Assembly (NCBI RefSeq): GCF_036785885.1
Contig: NC_092323.1
Span: 14,020,501 to 14,084,500 of the forward strand
From: Coffea arabica
Taxonomy: Eukaryota > Streptophyta > Magnoliopsida > Gentianales > Rubiaceae
DNA: 64,000 bases
Reading direction: 5' to 3'
A program made the position numbers and the translations under genes. Shown here one piece after another: positions 47,045-59,800 of the stretch. Numbering within the stretch: position 1 is the first letter of the stretch; each line of letters begins with the position of its first letter. The notes under the pieces are model-generated. The model was not told where the DNA came from, did no database searches, and saw nothing but the letters and a program-made list of their open reading frames with translations.

Positions 47045-48986
47045 GGCTTAGGCTGTTACTTAAAGCAAAGCTCCTCTTCGATTTCTAATGGTTTCATGAG
47101 AATGTAAGATAATGGTAAGAAAGTATCATTATAATTGCATCTTTGCAGGTATGCAGGTCTTGCTTGTAGGATGTTCCCGTTAAGGTGGTTCTGGAGAAGC
47201 TGGTTCGATGATGGATTTGTGTTTTTTCAAGGAGTTTATTGGGTTGAAGCTGAATTGACATTAAGTTTTGCAATGCATAAGATGGGACCTGGTCTTCTGA
47301 CTAGACTTGCTACTTTCTGGGCTTGCTTTGCTGAATTAGAAAACCCATTTCTTGACTCCTTGTTTGTACCTGAGTTGTTACAATCTTATGCTTTAGGGGA
47401 TGAGAGAAATGTACTGTCATCGTATAAATCTGAACTTGCATGTAGTTCATGGCATGCAATTGAAGCTTCAAACTTCATTTGTTTTCTTATGACTCCAACG
47501 TTCGTCCACTCCTTAATCCGTCTGGCTGTGAAGGATCATGACTCAATCTGCTTCCTCTCATTTTCTCCCCCGTGATTCAAAGTAATATAGCGGATTAATG
47601 CTCAAAAAAGTTTTAAAATGTCATTTGATGTCAAAAATAGAAAAGCATTTCACTAATCTAACTTGAAAGCTAAAATATTATGGACTTCAATCTGAAGTTG
47701 GACTATTCAATACATTATCAGTAATACAGAAATTGAAGTTTGCAACATCATCCAATCGCAAAATTTGTAAAAGCTCAGCAAACAAGGTACAATTAATTGG
47801 GCGGTGTAACTCTAAAAATTCTATACATCCATAACCACATTGTTAAACAGCTACTGTTTCCTCCCAAAAAAATAAAAAATAAAAACAGCTATTAGCGATG
47901 TATATAATGCAGACAAATGCATATTATGAAGTTTCAGAAACCGTGTGTCTATTTGATAAATCTATAACGCATCATGTGATTTTCAGGGGCTTGTTTCTGT
48001 TGAGATTAGCTGCTAAAAAATGTTAACACGACCTAAATTTACTTTACAAGTTTAAAAAATATTTAGGGAAATGTTGTTTGTATTCTGTTTTTTGTTATTT
48101 GCACTCTAATAATTTGTTTTATCATATAATTTAATAAATGAAAATTATATGATTAAAATGACAGTGAGAATGCGATTAACAAATACAGAAGTGCAAATAG
48201 TAACAATTTTCATTGTTTATTAAAAAAAAATGTATCTAGTGGCCGAGACTCTTTAAGATAAGAAGAAATTAAATGATTCATCCCAGTATTGATTATAGTC
48301 ATCACTATACTTCCTTAAATTCCCATTTCCAAAATCACAAATATTTACTTACCATAAAGATGTATATTACAATTAAACATACAAAAGTAATGATAAAAAA
48401 TTAAATTTGGTTACCATGTTATCATATGAACATACACAATTAAATCAATTGCAGCTTCATATTTAAACACTTTTTTTCAAATTAACTGTACTCTCTTTTT
48501 TTTTTTTTTTTTGTAGGAAATTAACTGTACTCTTAAAGGTGTCATAGTGACATGCAACTACGGTAACTGTAATTAAAACCGGAAAACAGTAAATAATAAT
48601 AATAATCCGTTTCTGTCCCAGAAAAGAGAGGGAGAGGAGAAAAATGAAAAAAACGAAAGAAAGAAAAAAAGCCCATTTACCTCAAGAACTTCAAACTCTG
48701 GAGCAATCTGCAGCAAGCTCCCTCTCTTTCGTTTTTTTGCTGTTCAATGCGTCTCTCTTGTTTTACTTCCCTGCAAAACTCCAAAAGAGAGCGTTACAAC
48801 CATTTCTTGGATTCTTTGAATTCGTATCTCATATCCCAGCTTTAATTAAGCTCTCTTGTTGAAGTTTTTGATTTTCTTTTTTCTTGAAGGGCTGTAGTGT
48901 GAACACAAATCAGCAAAATTTGCCACTTGGGATTTGGATTCTGTGAATTCTTCCCCCTCAACTACTTTCCTTCTTTGCTAGGGTAG
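47045..48986. other. 3' region of the ACINUS-like gene and intergenic DNA
   Basis: Up to about 47,600 likely 3' untranslated: a possible intron ends at TTTGCAG (47,149). The rest is AT-rich with no gene. A purine-rich stretch at 48,620-48,670 precedes the next gene. Confidence 0.4.
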
Positions 48987-48998
48987 TATATAAAAGCC
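48987..48998 (+). promoter_or_regulatory. putative TATA box of the RPRD1-like gene
   Basis: TATATAAAAGCC, about 225 bp before the start codon. The leader may contain a small intron ending at CAACAG (49,175), or the true start may be upstream near 48,640. Confidence 0.4.
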
Positions 48999-49211
48999 CT
49001 TCTGTATAGCTAATTCTTTGCTGGCCAATGCAATTTCTCATCAGTCCCTTCTCAGCTTTTGCTCAATTAGGTAGTTTCCCAGAAACCATTTTAGTTTTCT
49101 TGCTTAAAGATGAGAAATTTATTCTTTTTTCAGCCCCAAATTCAACTGATTTTGTGGGTTTTACTTTTTCAACAGGTTGGCGGTGCAGGTGGGCTGTTTT
49201 TGGCAGTTGGG

Positions 49212-52200
49212 ATGAATAGTGTTTTCACTGAAGAGATACTTGCCGAGAAGCTTTCAAAGCTCAACAGCTCTCAGCAATGTATCGAAAGTATCCTACATTT
49301 TTTTTTGCATGATTTTTTTCTTGGGTTCAGAATTTAATTTTCTAGGCCTTTTTTTTTTATGCTTCTGAAATTTGTTGTGGTGGTATACATGCAGTTGGTT
49401 TTCTTGGGAGATTTCCCCAGCAGTTATTTGTCTTGTGGACTGATTAATTTGAATTTCAACTTGAATATGTGTTTGTGATGATTTATTTTTATGTCTCTTT
49501 CTGGGAAATTTGGTGTGTCTATATGTTTTTAGGAGGTTTATCATTTCTAGTTACTGTTGGTTCTAGGGTTTTGTTCTGATTAAGTCCTGTCCATCAAGAA
49601 AACCATGAAGCTGAGATTTCGATTCAAGAGGCAATTATGCGTATATTTAAGTTCACGTTTTTGGTACTTTCATGATGATCTGACATGTCTTTCTGGAAAT
49701 TCTTAATCTTTTTATAAATTTTTGGATGTTGCTTCATGTTTGCCAAGTTTGCTGTTCTTGGGTTTTGGTTATAGTTAGCAACATACAATGTTAGAAATGA
49801 TAACTTTTGGATTTTGGTCTTCAGTTGGGCAATTATCATAGGATAATTACCTGTATCATTAATAAGTTGACTTCTGTGCCTGTTCTTTCATTAATCTTAT
49901 GACCACCGATGTTTGATGTGGTGGTCTTTTTGTCGGTCACCATTCTGCTAGTGCAGAAAAATTCTGGGATACTGTTGGAAGAAATTGTTTTCTGTGATGT
50001 TTCCATCTTAATTGGATTTTAGAGGCCACAATTTGTTGACAAGTGAGCTAGAAACAATGTGGTGCTAAGCTTTTGATGTAGCATCTATGGATAATTGACT
50101 CTTCTTAATTGTTTCTTTTTATGGTTTAAAATATTAATTGGTTTTCATTTTCCTTTTCCCAGATGTATTTCAGCCATTACCCAATTCTAGGATTCGAAAT
50201 CTTTTAGATTTCTTATTAGCTACTATCGTAATTGATGGGAATATCTAGTCAATGGGAAAAACAAAGATGCTTAAGTTACTTTTGAAATAAGACTATGAAA
50301 GTGCATGCAAGCACATTGCTTGGAAAATAGAATCACAATAAGGTTTGAGTAGTTTACATGCAAAATACAGACTAGGGTTCAGTGAATGTAAAATTCAACA
50401 ACTGCCTTATGGAAATTTGATTACATTTTGATAACATATTTTTCCTCTTAAAACCTAACTTCCAAGAGCCTGTAGTCACAACTTATTTTTATGTGCTTCT
50501 GTCCACACGTGTTTAAAGTTTCTATCTTGGAACAATAGTTATCTTTGGGAAATTATTTTTTGGTCACCAGTTGTCAAGAACCTGAGTTGGGAGGATATAT
50601 AGTTCTAAATTCTACCTTCCCTGGTTACAAAATGTGTTGGTTGTATATTTGATGTTGATCTTTTTCTTTTCTGGTGAGAGACATGTTCATGAAGCATGTT
50701 ATGCAGTTAATCTCTAATCTACTCTAAGCTGTCCATTTTTATCTGGCCATTAATGTTTTTGCGTCTTTATTGAGTTAGTTTATTTGGCTATATTTCATGT
50801 TAGCCTTGTTTATCTTGACCTCTTCGAAAAGCGTTGTCACATTGGTGCATTTTCCACCGCACTAAAGCAGAGCAGGTTGTTTCGACATGGGATAAACAAT
50901 TTCATAGTTCAGACATGACTCACAAAGTTCCTCTTCTGTATCTTGCAAATGATATCCTACAGAATAGCAAGCGCAATGGAAATGAATTTGTTACTGGATT
51001 TTGGAATGTTCTCCCTTCGGCACTCAAAGACATTTTTGAGAAAGGTGATGATCATGGGAAAAGTGTTGTCTCCCGATTGGTACGTCTTTTGTCTCTTTGT
51101 TTCTTCTGCAAGATCAGTCCCCTTAATTCCTAATCCATACCTTATATTGTTGCAAACTCAAAAGTGACAAACTGGAGAAAAGCTAAAAGCATGCAAAACA
51201 TTAGAACCCCAGATATTTGTAACAAATGCTTACTATTTGAATTGTCAAATAAATGATTGCATGCCTGCTCATGCAAAAGGGTACATGAAAAAAGAAGCAA
51301 TTTGTGTGTGCTACAAGAGATATAATAGATGTATTTAGTAAGTATAATATCACCTGTCAGCTAACACTGGTATCCATTTATCATGCTGATCACCAAATTT
51401 CGAATTTAGTGATACAAGGTTGTTGGTTTTGCAGCTTTAAGTGAAATTTTATGGATTAATATGATGTAATATTATTTAGGTTAATATATGGGAAGAAAGG
51501 AGAGTTTTTGGCTCTCATGCAAAAAGCCTGAAAGATGTAATGCTTGGAGAAGAGTCACCACTACCCTTGGAGTTTGGGAGGAAACGTTCTCGTTCTGTCA
51601 GAATAGTTAAGAGGGATTCACGAACTGTAAAAACGGTGAGGATGATGGTTTTTTATCCTTCATTTGAAGCCTTGCATTGATTCCTGTAGCTTGTATTGCA
51701 TTTTTATTTTCTTGCTTTACATATTTTCAACATTAATGTATCTCTTGAAAGCAGAAATTGACTGTCGGAGGCACAGCAGAAAAGATCGTCACAGCAATTC
51801 ACTTGGTGCTCAGTGAACAAAGCAGTGAAAGTGAAGAGATGAACAGATGTATGTCTGTGGTCCATCGTGTGAGCAAAATGGAAAGGGATATCGATGTGGC
51901 CCTTTCAAACGGTATGTAGAATTAACCTCCGTATTTTATGAATTCTAAATAGCTACATATCAGGGAGAGAAGGAGACTTGTTTGACATTAACAATTTATG
52001 TGTTCTGATGCAGCACAAGATCCAAAGCGCAAAACTTTGGCCAAAGAACTGGAAGAAGAAGAAAAATTATTAAAACAGTCTATTGATAAACTTAAAGTTG
52101 TTGAAGCAAATAGAATGGCTCTTGTATCTCAGTTACGAGAAGCACTACATGAACAGGTATTATATGGTCTTGCTGTGACATGTTTAAGTTTTGTATCAAA

Positions 52201-54476
52201 GCAGTTATGAATATTTGAGTAATGGTGCAATTTGTTTTTTGTTTCTTGATTTCTCAGGAATCTGAGCTAGAGAATGTTCGTACTCAGATACAGGTTAAAT
52301 TCTGCAACCTTTTTACCAATATTGTTTTTTCCCTTCAGAAGTTCACTGTTATGTGAATTGGTAAAATGAATGCATGACTTGGTGATTTGTCCAGCTATCT
52401 TCTTAATATGTTGTTTATTGCACTCTCAAGTATAAACACCTTCATCTTTTAACCTATCAAGTGTAGTTAAAATCTACCTTTTTTGAGTGTAATGAAGGTT
52501 GAGTATCGTTACGGGTATAAAACTGTTCAGTTATGGGAAGTAGAAATCACCTTTAGAACATATTTGTCAAAACATGCATTTAGACAAAGATGCCCAGTTA
52601 TAAGTGTGAACATGCATGAATATTCTGGTTTTTAGATGGCAAACAGTCTTGCTCATTATTTCTAAGAGGTTGTGTCCCGCCTTCTCAAAGTTCAAACTTC
52701 TCCTAGATCAAGCTTAAGCCAACTTGAGAAGGTTTTGTGAACCAGCCCATGTTCCATTCTCCCTCATCCCAGGAATAAGGAAGTGGAGCAAAACTATGTA
52801 AAAATGGAGATTTAAAAGTTAAGTGAATTTCAAAAATTAGGAAGACATTTTTAAAAGGCCTGTTGCTTTGCAGGTTGAGCTAGGATTGCTACAAGTTTCA
52901 GTTCATCTGTTAGCTATCATTAAATTTGAGCACACTTAGCTTCTAGAACAAAACAGAATAAACAGGGATGAAATCAAAGTATGACTAAATCCAGTTAAAT
53001 ATGGATGAGCTTCCAGTCCAAACATGAATGAGCTCAGGATCAGCATTTCTTCCTGTTGGCTCAAGTATAGCATCCTTTGACTCCTAGTTGGGATTTTTTT
53101 CCCATTCAGATGGTAGTCAGTGGTAATTATGTTGGCAAATACCGGCTGTTTTTGTTTTATTATTTTTTTCTTCTGTAATTGGCAGTCAGTAAACAATACT
53201 TGATAAATAGGGTTGGTATTAATTAGTTAATAATCTTATGGTTACAAATCACAGACATCAGAAGTTTCAAATTATGTGTTTCTCTTGGGAGGAACTTATT
53301 TTTTATAGATTTTTTCTTACTACATTAACATCTCTTTATTGTATTCCTTTTTAAAGAGAATTTTCTCTTTGTTATGCTTGAAATGATATTGCTTCTGAAG
53401 CATACCTGGCCTGACATTGAATCATACCTCAGAGCCATTGTTTTCATTCTCGATAAGAAACTTTCACTGTCTAACAAAGAATACTTCATTTAGCGATGAG
53501 CAATTTGTGCACCTGGCAAAACTCCGTGGATTTGTTCAACTCTGTTATTTTTCTTTTCTCTTTTCTATTGACCTTCACTTTTGTATTTGATGTGGGGGCT
53601 TTGCTGGACATTACAACTATTTCAAAAAAATCAGGTTCTGTATGATGCTAATGTGTCAATTAAAGTGGTTTTCAGGTCGCTCAAGCACAGCAAGAGTTGG
53701 CCAGCAACAGGAGGAAGCATTTAGAAGATGAAACCTATGTAGTAGATTCAAGATCTTCTGTTACTTCTGCATCATCAATTGATGTAACTGCACAAACTGG
53801 GCAAACAACCAAGAAAACGACTGCAGCAATTGCTGCTGAGGTTGCGGACATGCTTGCAGCTTCAAGCTCCTCACAATATATTATGAGTTCTGTTCTTTCT
53901 ACATTTGCAGCTGAGCAGGAGAAGAATGCTGGTTTGACAAAGTCATCAACTGCATCCACTCCTTACCCTGCACTGCCGAATAATGCAACCAAAAATTCAG
54001 AGATAAAAGCAGAGGGAACGATGCTAGATCCAATTGTTTTCCTGCCAGGAAAGCAACTCAATCCTTCACAAAATAACCTTTATAAGATACCACCAGCAAC
54101 CATACAGGCTCAGATCACCAACTCTCAGGCTCAATACCATTTACTTTCTACTCCACCTTCACAGCAATATATACAACCGTCAGGTGGAACTTTGAGTTCA
54201 TACGCCTATGGTAGCTTTCCACCTTTGCCTCCTGGTCCACCCCCACCACCACCACCCCCGGCATACATGATGAGCCCGATGACCCCCTTGACTCAGCAGC
54301 AATTACAAGTAAATCAGCAACAACCTCTGACAATGAGCCACCAGCCATCACCATTAAATCAGCAGCACACCGTTCCATTACCCCCTCCACCACCAGGCCC
54401 TAGTTTCCGACCAGTAGCTCCTATGCAGCAGCCTACTGGGATGGTATATTATGCTCATCCGCATCACACACAGTGA
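49212..54476 (+). CDS. RPRD1-like CID-domain protein (regulation of nuclear pre-mRNA)
   Basis: Seven exons: 49,212-49,287; 50,832-51,079; 51,480-51,635; 51,755-51,911; 52,014-52,156; 52,258-52,293; 53,676-54,476; 538 residues. Residues 1 to about 135 form a CTD-interacting domain (FTEEILAEKLSKLNSSQQ, LSHWCIFHRTKAEQVV, KVPLLYLANDILQNSKRNG, RLVNIWEERRVF), which in RPRD1/Rtt103/Pcf11 proteins binds the phosphorylated tail of RNA polymerase II. A coiled-coil region follows (AKELEEEEKLLKQSIDKLK), as in RPRD1, and a Pro/Gln-rich tail with runs of proline. Older plant annotation calls this family ENTH/VHS. The first intron has U12-type signals. All other introns are GT-AG. Confidence 0.9.
49288..50831 (+). 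other. candidate U12-type intron of the RPRD1-like gene
   Basis: The donor is GTATCCTAC (U12 consensus GTATCCTTT, 7 of 9 bases) and a branch-like TATCTTGAC (consensus TTCCTTRAC) lies about 13 bases before the terminal AG, within the 10-20 base range used by the minor spliceosome. There is no usual pyrimidine tract next to the acceptor. The join gives the conserved IETLSHWC. Confidence 0.6.
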
Positions 54477-56852
54477 AATATGTTCATTTGCAGTGGCAGG
54501 AAAGTAGCATCTTGAGGTGGATAGATTGTAAGCGGACCAATGAAGTTTTGCGAATTTAATTGGTTTTGTTGTGCTGATACATAGATAGGACTAAAGGATA
54601 AATATGCAGGTAGATCGACAGAAGAGCAACTGGTAGTGCAGGCCTTAAATAGCTGTTTCTTTTCTCATCTTGAAACCTAGTTCCAAACTAGAACCATAGG
54701 GAGATTGCACCGGCTCCATCAGCTGTTGTTTGTCATTAGTGTTTGTCTTGTTGCCCCAACTCCTACCTTTGTTTTCAAATTTATAATACCTTGTAAAATT
54801 ATGTCTGAAGGGGTACATTTTTGCATTTGTAATTCAAATCTCGGACGTTTTAGCTCTTTTCTTCCTTTCTTTCTTTCTTTCTTTCTTTTTGTTAATTTGT
54901 TGTAAATTCGTTTTAGCTTTCTTGTATGTTGCTTTTTAAAATTTCATTGTGAAGCTGTTGTTCAGTCAGAACATTTGGCCTTGGGTGCTTTTGCCAGTAC
55001 TTCTGAACCTTGAGGAAGTATCTAGCAGCACTCAAACTTGGAAATGGAGGAGAAATGTGATTTTTCCTTGTTTAACAGGGCAAATTAATTTTTGCGCTAG
55101 TGATGACTTGATATCTATGGTTAAAGAGCTGGGCAGGTATTCTGATAAAAGGTAAAAAAAAAAAAAGTGGCAGGAAGGCACTCCCTTCGATTATGCAAAC
55201 TTTCATCTGTTTCACTTTCTTCTTTCTGCTACTGTAGTAAACTGAACCATGTTTTTCGGTTGTGCAGTAATTCTGATTTCCTTTCTGCTTCTACATTAAC
55301 ATCAACATTCATCTATTTCATTGCTTCTTTCTGCTTCTATGGTAAGAATGAACCATTTTATTCGCTGAGAAAGCGAGGTGTACTTAACAAAGCAAAGATG
55401 TGATAATAAACTTAACAAAGTTCAACAGAAACATGTAAGAAGCTACAAAAAACAAATAGGCAAACTTGCATAACAAGAGAAGGGTTGAGTATTCTTCCTA
55501 GATGTAACAGGGAACATTAATAAGAGGAGGAGTTTACTTTTAGTAAGAACAATTTCTTCCCTAATGTAATGAAGAATTATTAATTGTTGCAAAAATGGTA
55601 TCATTTCTACTTGCAAATGGAGTTTTAAATGTTGGATAATTATTTAAAAGACATATGATTATCTAAAAGCTTTCAAGGATTTTGACATTTTTTTTGTCCA
55701 AATTCTTAAATTGTGTATGTTTTAAGCTCATGGGCATAATACATATATCCAAAAGGGCAAAAAAAAAAAAAATACATTTTAGCGTAAATCATTTATGAAT
55801 AATCATTTTAACACAAATCATTTAGCAGACTTTTATTTGTAATATGTAGCAAACTTGCAGACTTTTGATGAGGAAAGGGAGTTAATAGCAAAAGCTGAGC
55901 ACATTCTTTTGATTACAGCAGCTTAGTAGCAAGACATAGGGTGACGGAAAATATTTCTTTGACATCAGTGGGAGTTAAAAACCAGGCTGAATGTCCATGC
56001 GAATGGTGTTAAGCTGCTTGTGTACCTAAAATCTGGACATGATGATATAGAGCAATGCAGGGAATTTGTTCCTTAATGAGCTTTGGAAGAACTTGAGGTG
56101 GTAGTATGTACTGTGATGACTGATCATATTTCACTGAGCAGGCAAACTGTCAGCTTGGACATACTGCAGGATTAGTTTACTTTCAGTACAATGAGACTAG
56201 CAGAATCAAGACATTTGCCTCTAAGAACTGATTCTCAGGAACTTTTCAAACATTATAGAGAGAAAAACGACAGCTTCCTGAGTTCTAGATAGAGTTCATA
56301 GCTTTACAATAGGAAATTACAGCAAAAGATGATCACTTGGTAAGGAACCAGAACAGGGTTTGTGATTTTCCATCTCTTAAGAAACTCAAATGGTTGTCCT
56401 GCAAATCTGCTTAAAGCGCACTATGCTCCTCTTCCAGATATGAAAGTTCTCAGGGGAGCTGTTGAACGATGGGAGCTGGTTAGATGAGCAGGAAAGAGGG
56501 CTCACAGAATATGTGCAATGTGTGCTATCTCCAACTTGTAGCCAAATTAAGAAGTATGGCCCTGTTCTTCCTCAGTCATTAATAACAAGGACAAAAGAAA
56601 CAAAAGGAATTCCAATAACCAACAACGTTTTATGTTTACTTTTACTAAAGGATATACATTAGGTTATACATACATAGCATGATAATTTGCATTGACATGC
56701 CTGCACTGTCTTTAAGCATGCCATATGGAGAGGAAATCAATTACCTAATCTTTTCTGCATCAAACAAGACAAATGGGTGGCAAAGAGTAGAGAAAAGTGC
56801 AATATGGTAAAAGGATAACGGAAAGAAAATGGTCTCTCTCAATTTACGCTAT
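54477..56852. other. region between the convergent RPRD1-like and SDR genes
   Basis: Contains the 3' untranslated parts of both genes and a (TTTC)n tract at 54,864-54,889. No further gene, and no repeat with clear ends, was recognised. Confidence 0.5.
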
Positions 56853-59800
56853 TTAACACTTCATAGCCTTTCGGAGAATGTAATCTTTAATAGAGAGTGG
56901 CAGGTGATACATGATCGCCATTATAGTAGAGTACTGCCCTGCAGAAAACCAAGCAGGTGGATTCTTCTTTAGAACTTCATTGACTGTCTTCTTTGCAAAC
57001 TCTTCTGCTGGGGTTGCTTTCTGGCCTTGTGAGAAATATGCTCTGGCTTTGATTGATTCTTCAAATTGCTTGTATAACTTCCACTCTGGCATTTTGATGT
57101 AAGTTGCGATAGCTGAATTTCCTATATTGGACTTCACAGCCCCAGGGACAACATTTATTACATCAATTCCAAATGGTCGAAGTTCCAATCTGCATAAAAC
57201 ATTACAGAAAGTTGAATTGAGAGAACTTCAACGCACTCAAAAGTAATATGCATATGCAATCATGTTGCTGTATACATATTCGTATTTTATTCAGAAAACA
57301 TGCATGAAGACTTCCAGATGAGGATAAGAACATGCTCTGAGATTCTGTATGTCGAGAATGGGTACATATTAAGTAAGAGTCTGCCAGAACATGAAAAACA
57401 TGTATTAAAGTACACAAGCCAGATACAAGCACAAATTTCTTAAAGTTCCAGATCCAAGCACGAACAGAAGATCAGTCAAAGAAATGGAGATGGCAGAGGG
57501 ATGGATTTATTGGTAAGCAGGAGAAAGTTGATCTTTTCTCCATACTATAGCTTTAGCAAAAGCCAGTGGGGCTGTAAAGAAGTATAGTGGAGAAAAGTAA
57601 AAGGAGAAAACTCTGACAAATCGACCCAAAGTACTTAATTCCAATACGAGTGTATGCAAAGGCTACATTGAACGATTTTCAGTCCAGAACTAAAAAGATC
57701 AATGATTCCTCACCCTCCGGGCTGTCCACATAAGTCACAAGAGGAACCATCCTTAGTTCTATTCCCAGCTTTACTTTGCTAACCCTTCTAATGCCATTCC
57801 TAATGCTTTTTTCCCAACCCAGGTAAAGTTTTAACTCTTCAGTAAATTTCCAGTGTAGCTATAAGAGACTAGCAGTTTCTTCAGATTTCTTTCACAAAAA
57901 GCATCAGCTAACATGAACCACCTGTTGGGCAGATCATTTCACCAGTTAGAATGGCATCCTGAGTGACCTTACACAGAAAAAGAAATGTTAGTTTTCTTTG
58001 GGTATCGCTTTCCAGATGGTCTCTCTCCTACTCCCTTAGTGCCATAGCCTCAACAAAGGGGTCATTTACTTAATTTTACCTTATTATATTGGAATTAAGA
58101 AAAAGGGAAAAAGAGAAAAGAAAGCTGTTGGTTTAAATAGTTGTTCAAAAGTATGGAAGTCAAATTCAGTTAATGTATGCTTCCTCTCCGCTTCACAAAA
58201 CTATTCTAACTCTCAGTCTGCTCTCTCAACCTTCAGATGATGCTCCTGACAGTCAGAACATTAGCAGAGTCTAGTTTGTAAACTTCCCCAAGGAAAATCA
58301 TGTCCTTTTGCAGATCTACTATAACTGAGTCCAGTTTTTTCCTCAAAACAGAGAACCTCCGGCTTTGACATTGCTGCAGCATCCACAAACTTCAGCAGCC
58401 TTGTTTTTTAACCAAATGCTTGCCATAGAATTTGAAAAAATATATATATATATATATATATATTTGCTAGTGCTGCTTTTGCAGACTTAGCACCATGACT
58501 TCTGCTATTAAATTTTGCAACTCTAGTCACCTTCTTTGTTCTCTTAGTCATGTTGAAGAGCCATGAAAATCCACCACAGGGTTGAGTGAATTGAAGGATG
58601 GGACCACAAAAAACCCCAGAGTTCCTTTGCAGTCATAGGGGAATTGTTCTTCATAGAAAAAGCCAAACACGGAGTATACTTTGTTTTTGGGAAGGGAAGA
58701 TGAAGTAAAGGAAATGAGAAAATCTTCTGGACAATGGAAGGTGACTTATTGGAAGGTGACTTCTGTATTCTTGGTTGTCCATAAAAAATAACAATATTTA
58801 TTTAATTTCAAATAAAAGGCAATATTTGAGTAAATAACCCCTCAACATAATGTAGAAGAACTTCACTGAGAATGTGCAATCTGCCTAGCCAGTCAGAGCA
58901 TTTTATTCTCCCCGTTACCTTGTGCAGGTTCCAATCTGAAAATCAGGTTTAGCCTACTGGTAAAGGGTCCTGATTCCAGCTCTTACAATGATTTTCTGAA
59001 CCTCATAATCTTATTCCTCTCCCAATTGCATTATGAAAAATAAGAAAACAAGTGCCCCAAATCCAATCCTGGATATTTCCCCTGAATTTTACACTTCATT
59101 TTCTCTTCCCAAAAGTTCAACCATGATTCTGCTAGCAAAAATGTGTTTTTCATCAGACTAACACATATTTACTGATAGCCAGCAATAGGGCTGATATGAC
59201 ACATTATACTCCATTGTGGCATTTCTTTCACATCCCCATTATGCTCTCTTGTACCCCAAATGTGTGCTCTGTTGTGCCCCATTTCTTTCACATCCCCATT
59301 ATGCTCTCTTATGCCCCATTTCTTTTCTATTTCTCATTTGGGCTGGGTGCAAGGGAAATTTAATGCTTTTGTGATGAAAAAAAAAAGATGGAAGAACTTA
59401 TCTTAAAACAGCAAATTTTCGCAAACCTCAAAGTGTCGGTTAAAGAATGTAGAGCAGCTTTGGATGCAGTATAAACACCCGCCCAGGGTCCAGGGCCAAG
59501 GACAGTAACACTTCCAACATTTACAATCTTTCCCTTCTTCCTAGATTCCATATGAGGAATTACAGCTTGAATCAACCTCATGGTACCTATTCATAGATAA
59601 GTAGACCATAATAAACACAGGAAGCTAAGACAGCTTCAGTCAATGAGGTATATAGGTACACTGCATAATCTTCCCCAATGAAATTTAACATAGAAATACA
59701 AGCTATGCAAGTGATGGAAAACAGCACAAACAATCCAGCAAAGCATGTGAAAGGAGGACTCATAAAAGGCAAAAGAAAAATTCTTGGTTTTATGAATTAA

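Noticed and set aside
47135-47575. 146-residue open frame after the ACINUS-like stop codon
   Set aside because: No known domain, skewed composition and location in the expected 3' untranslated region; more likely chance or a 3' leader-like exon.
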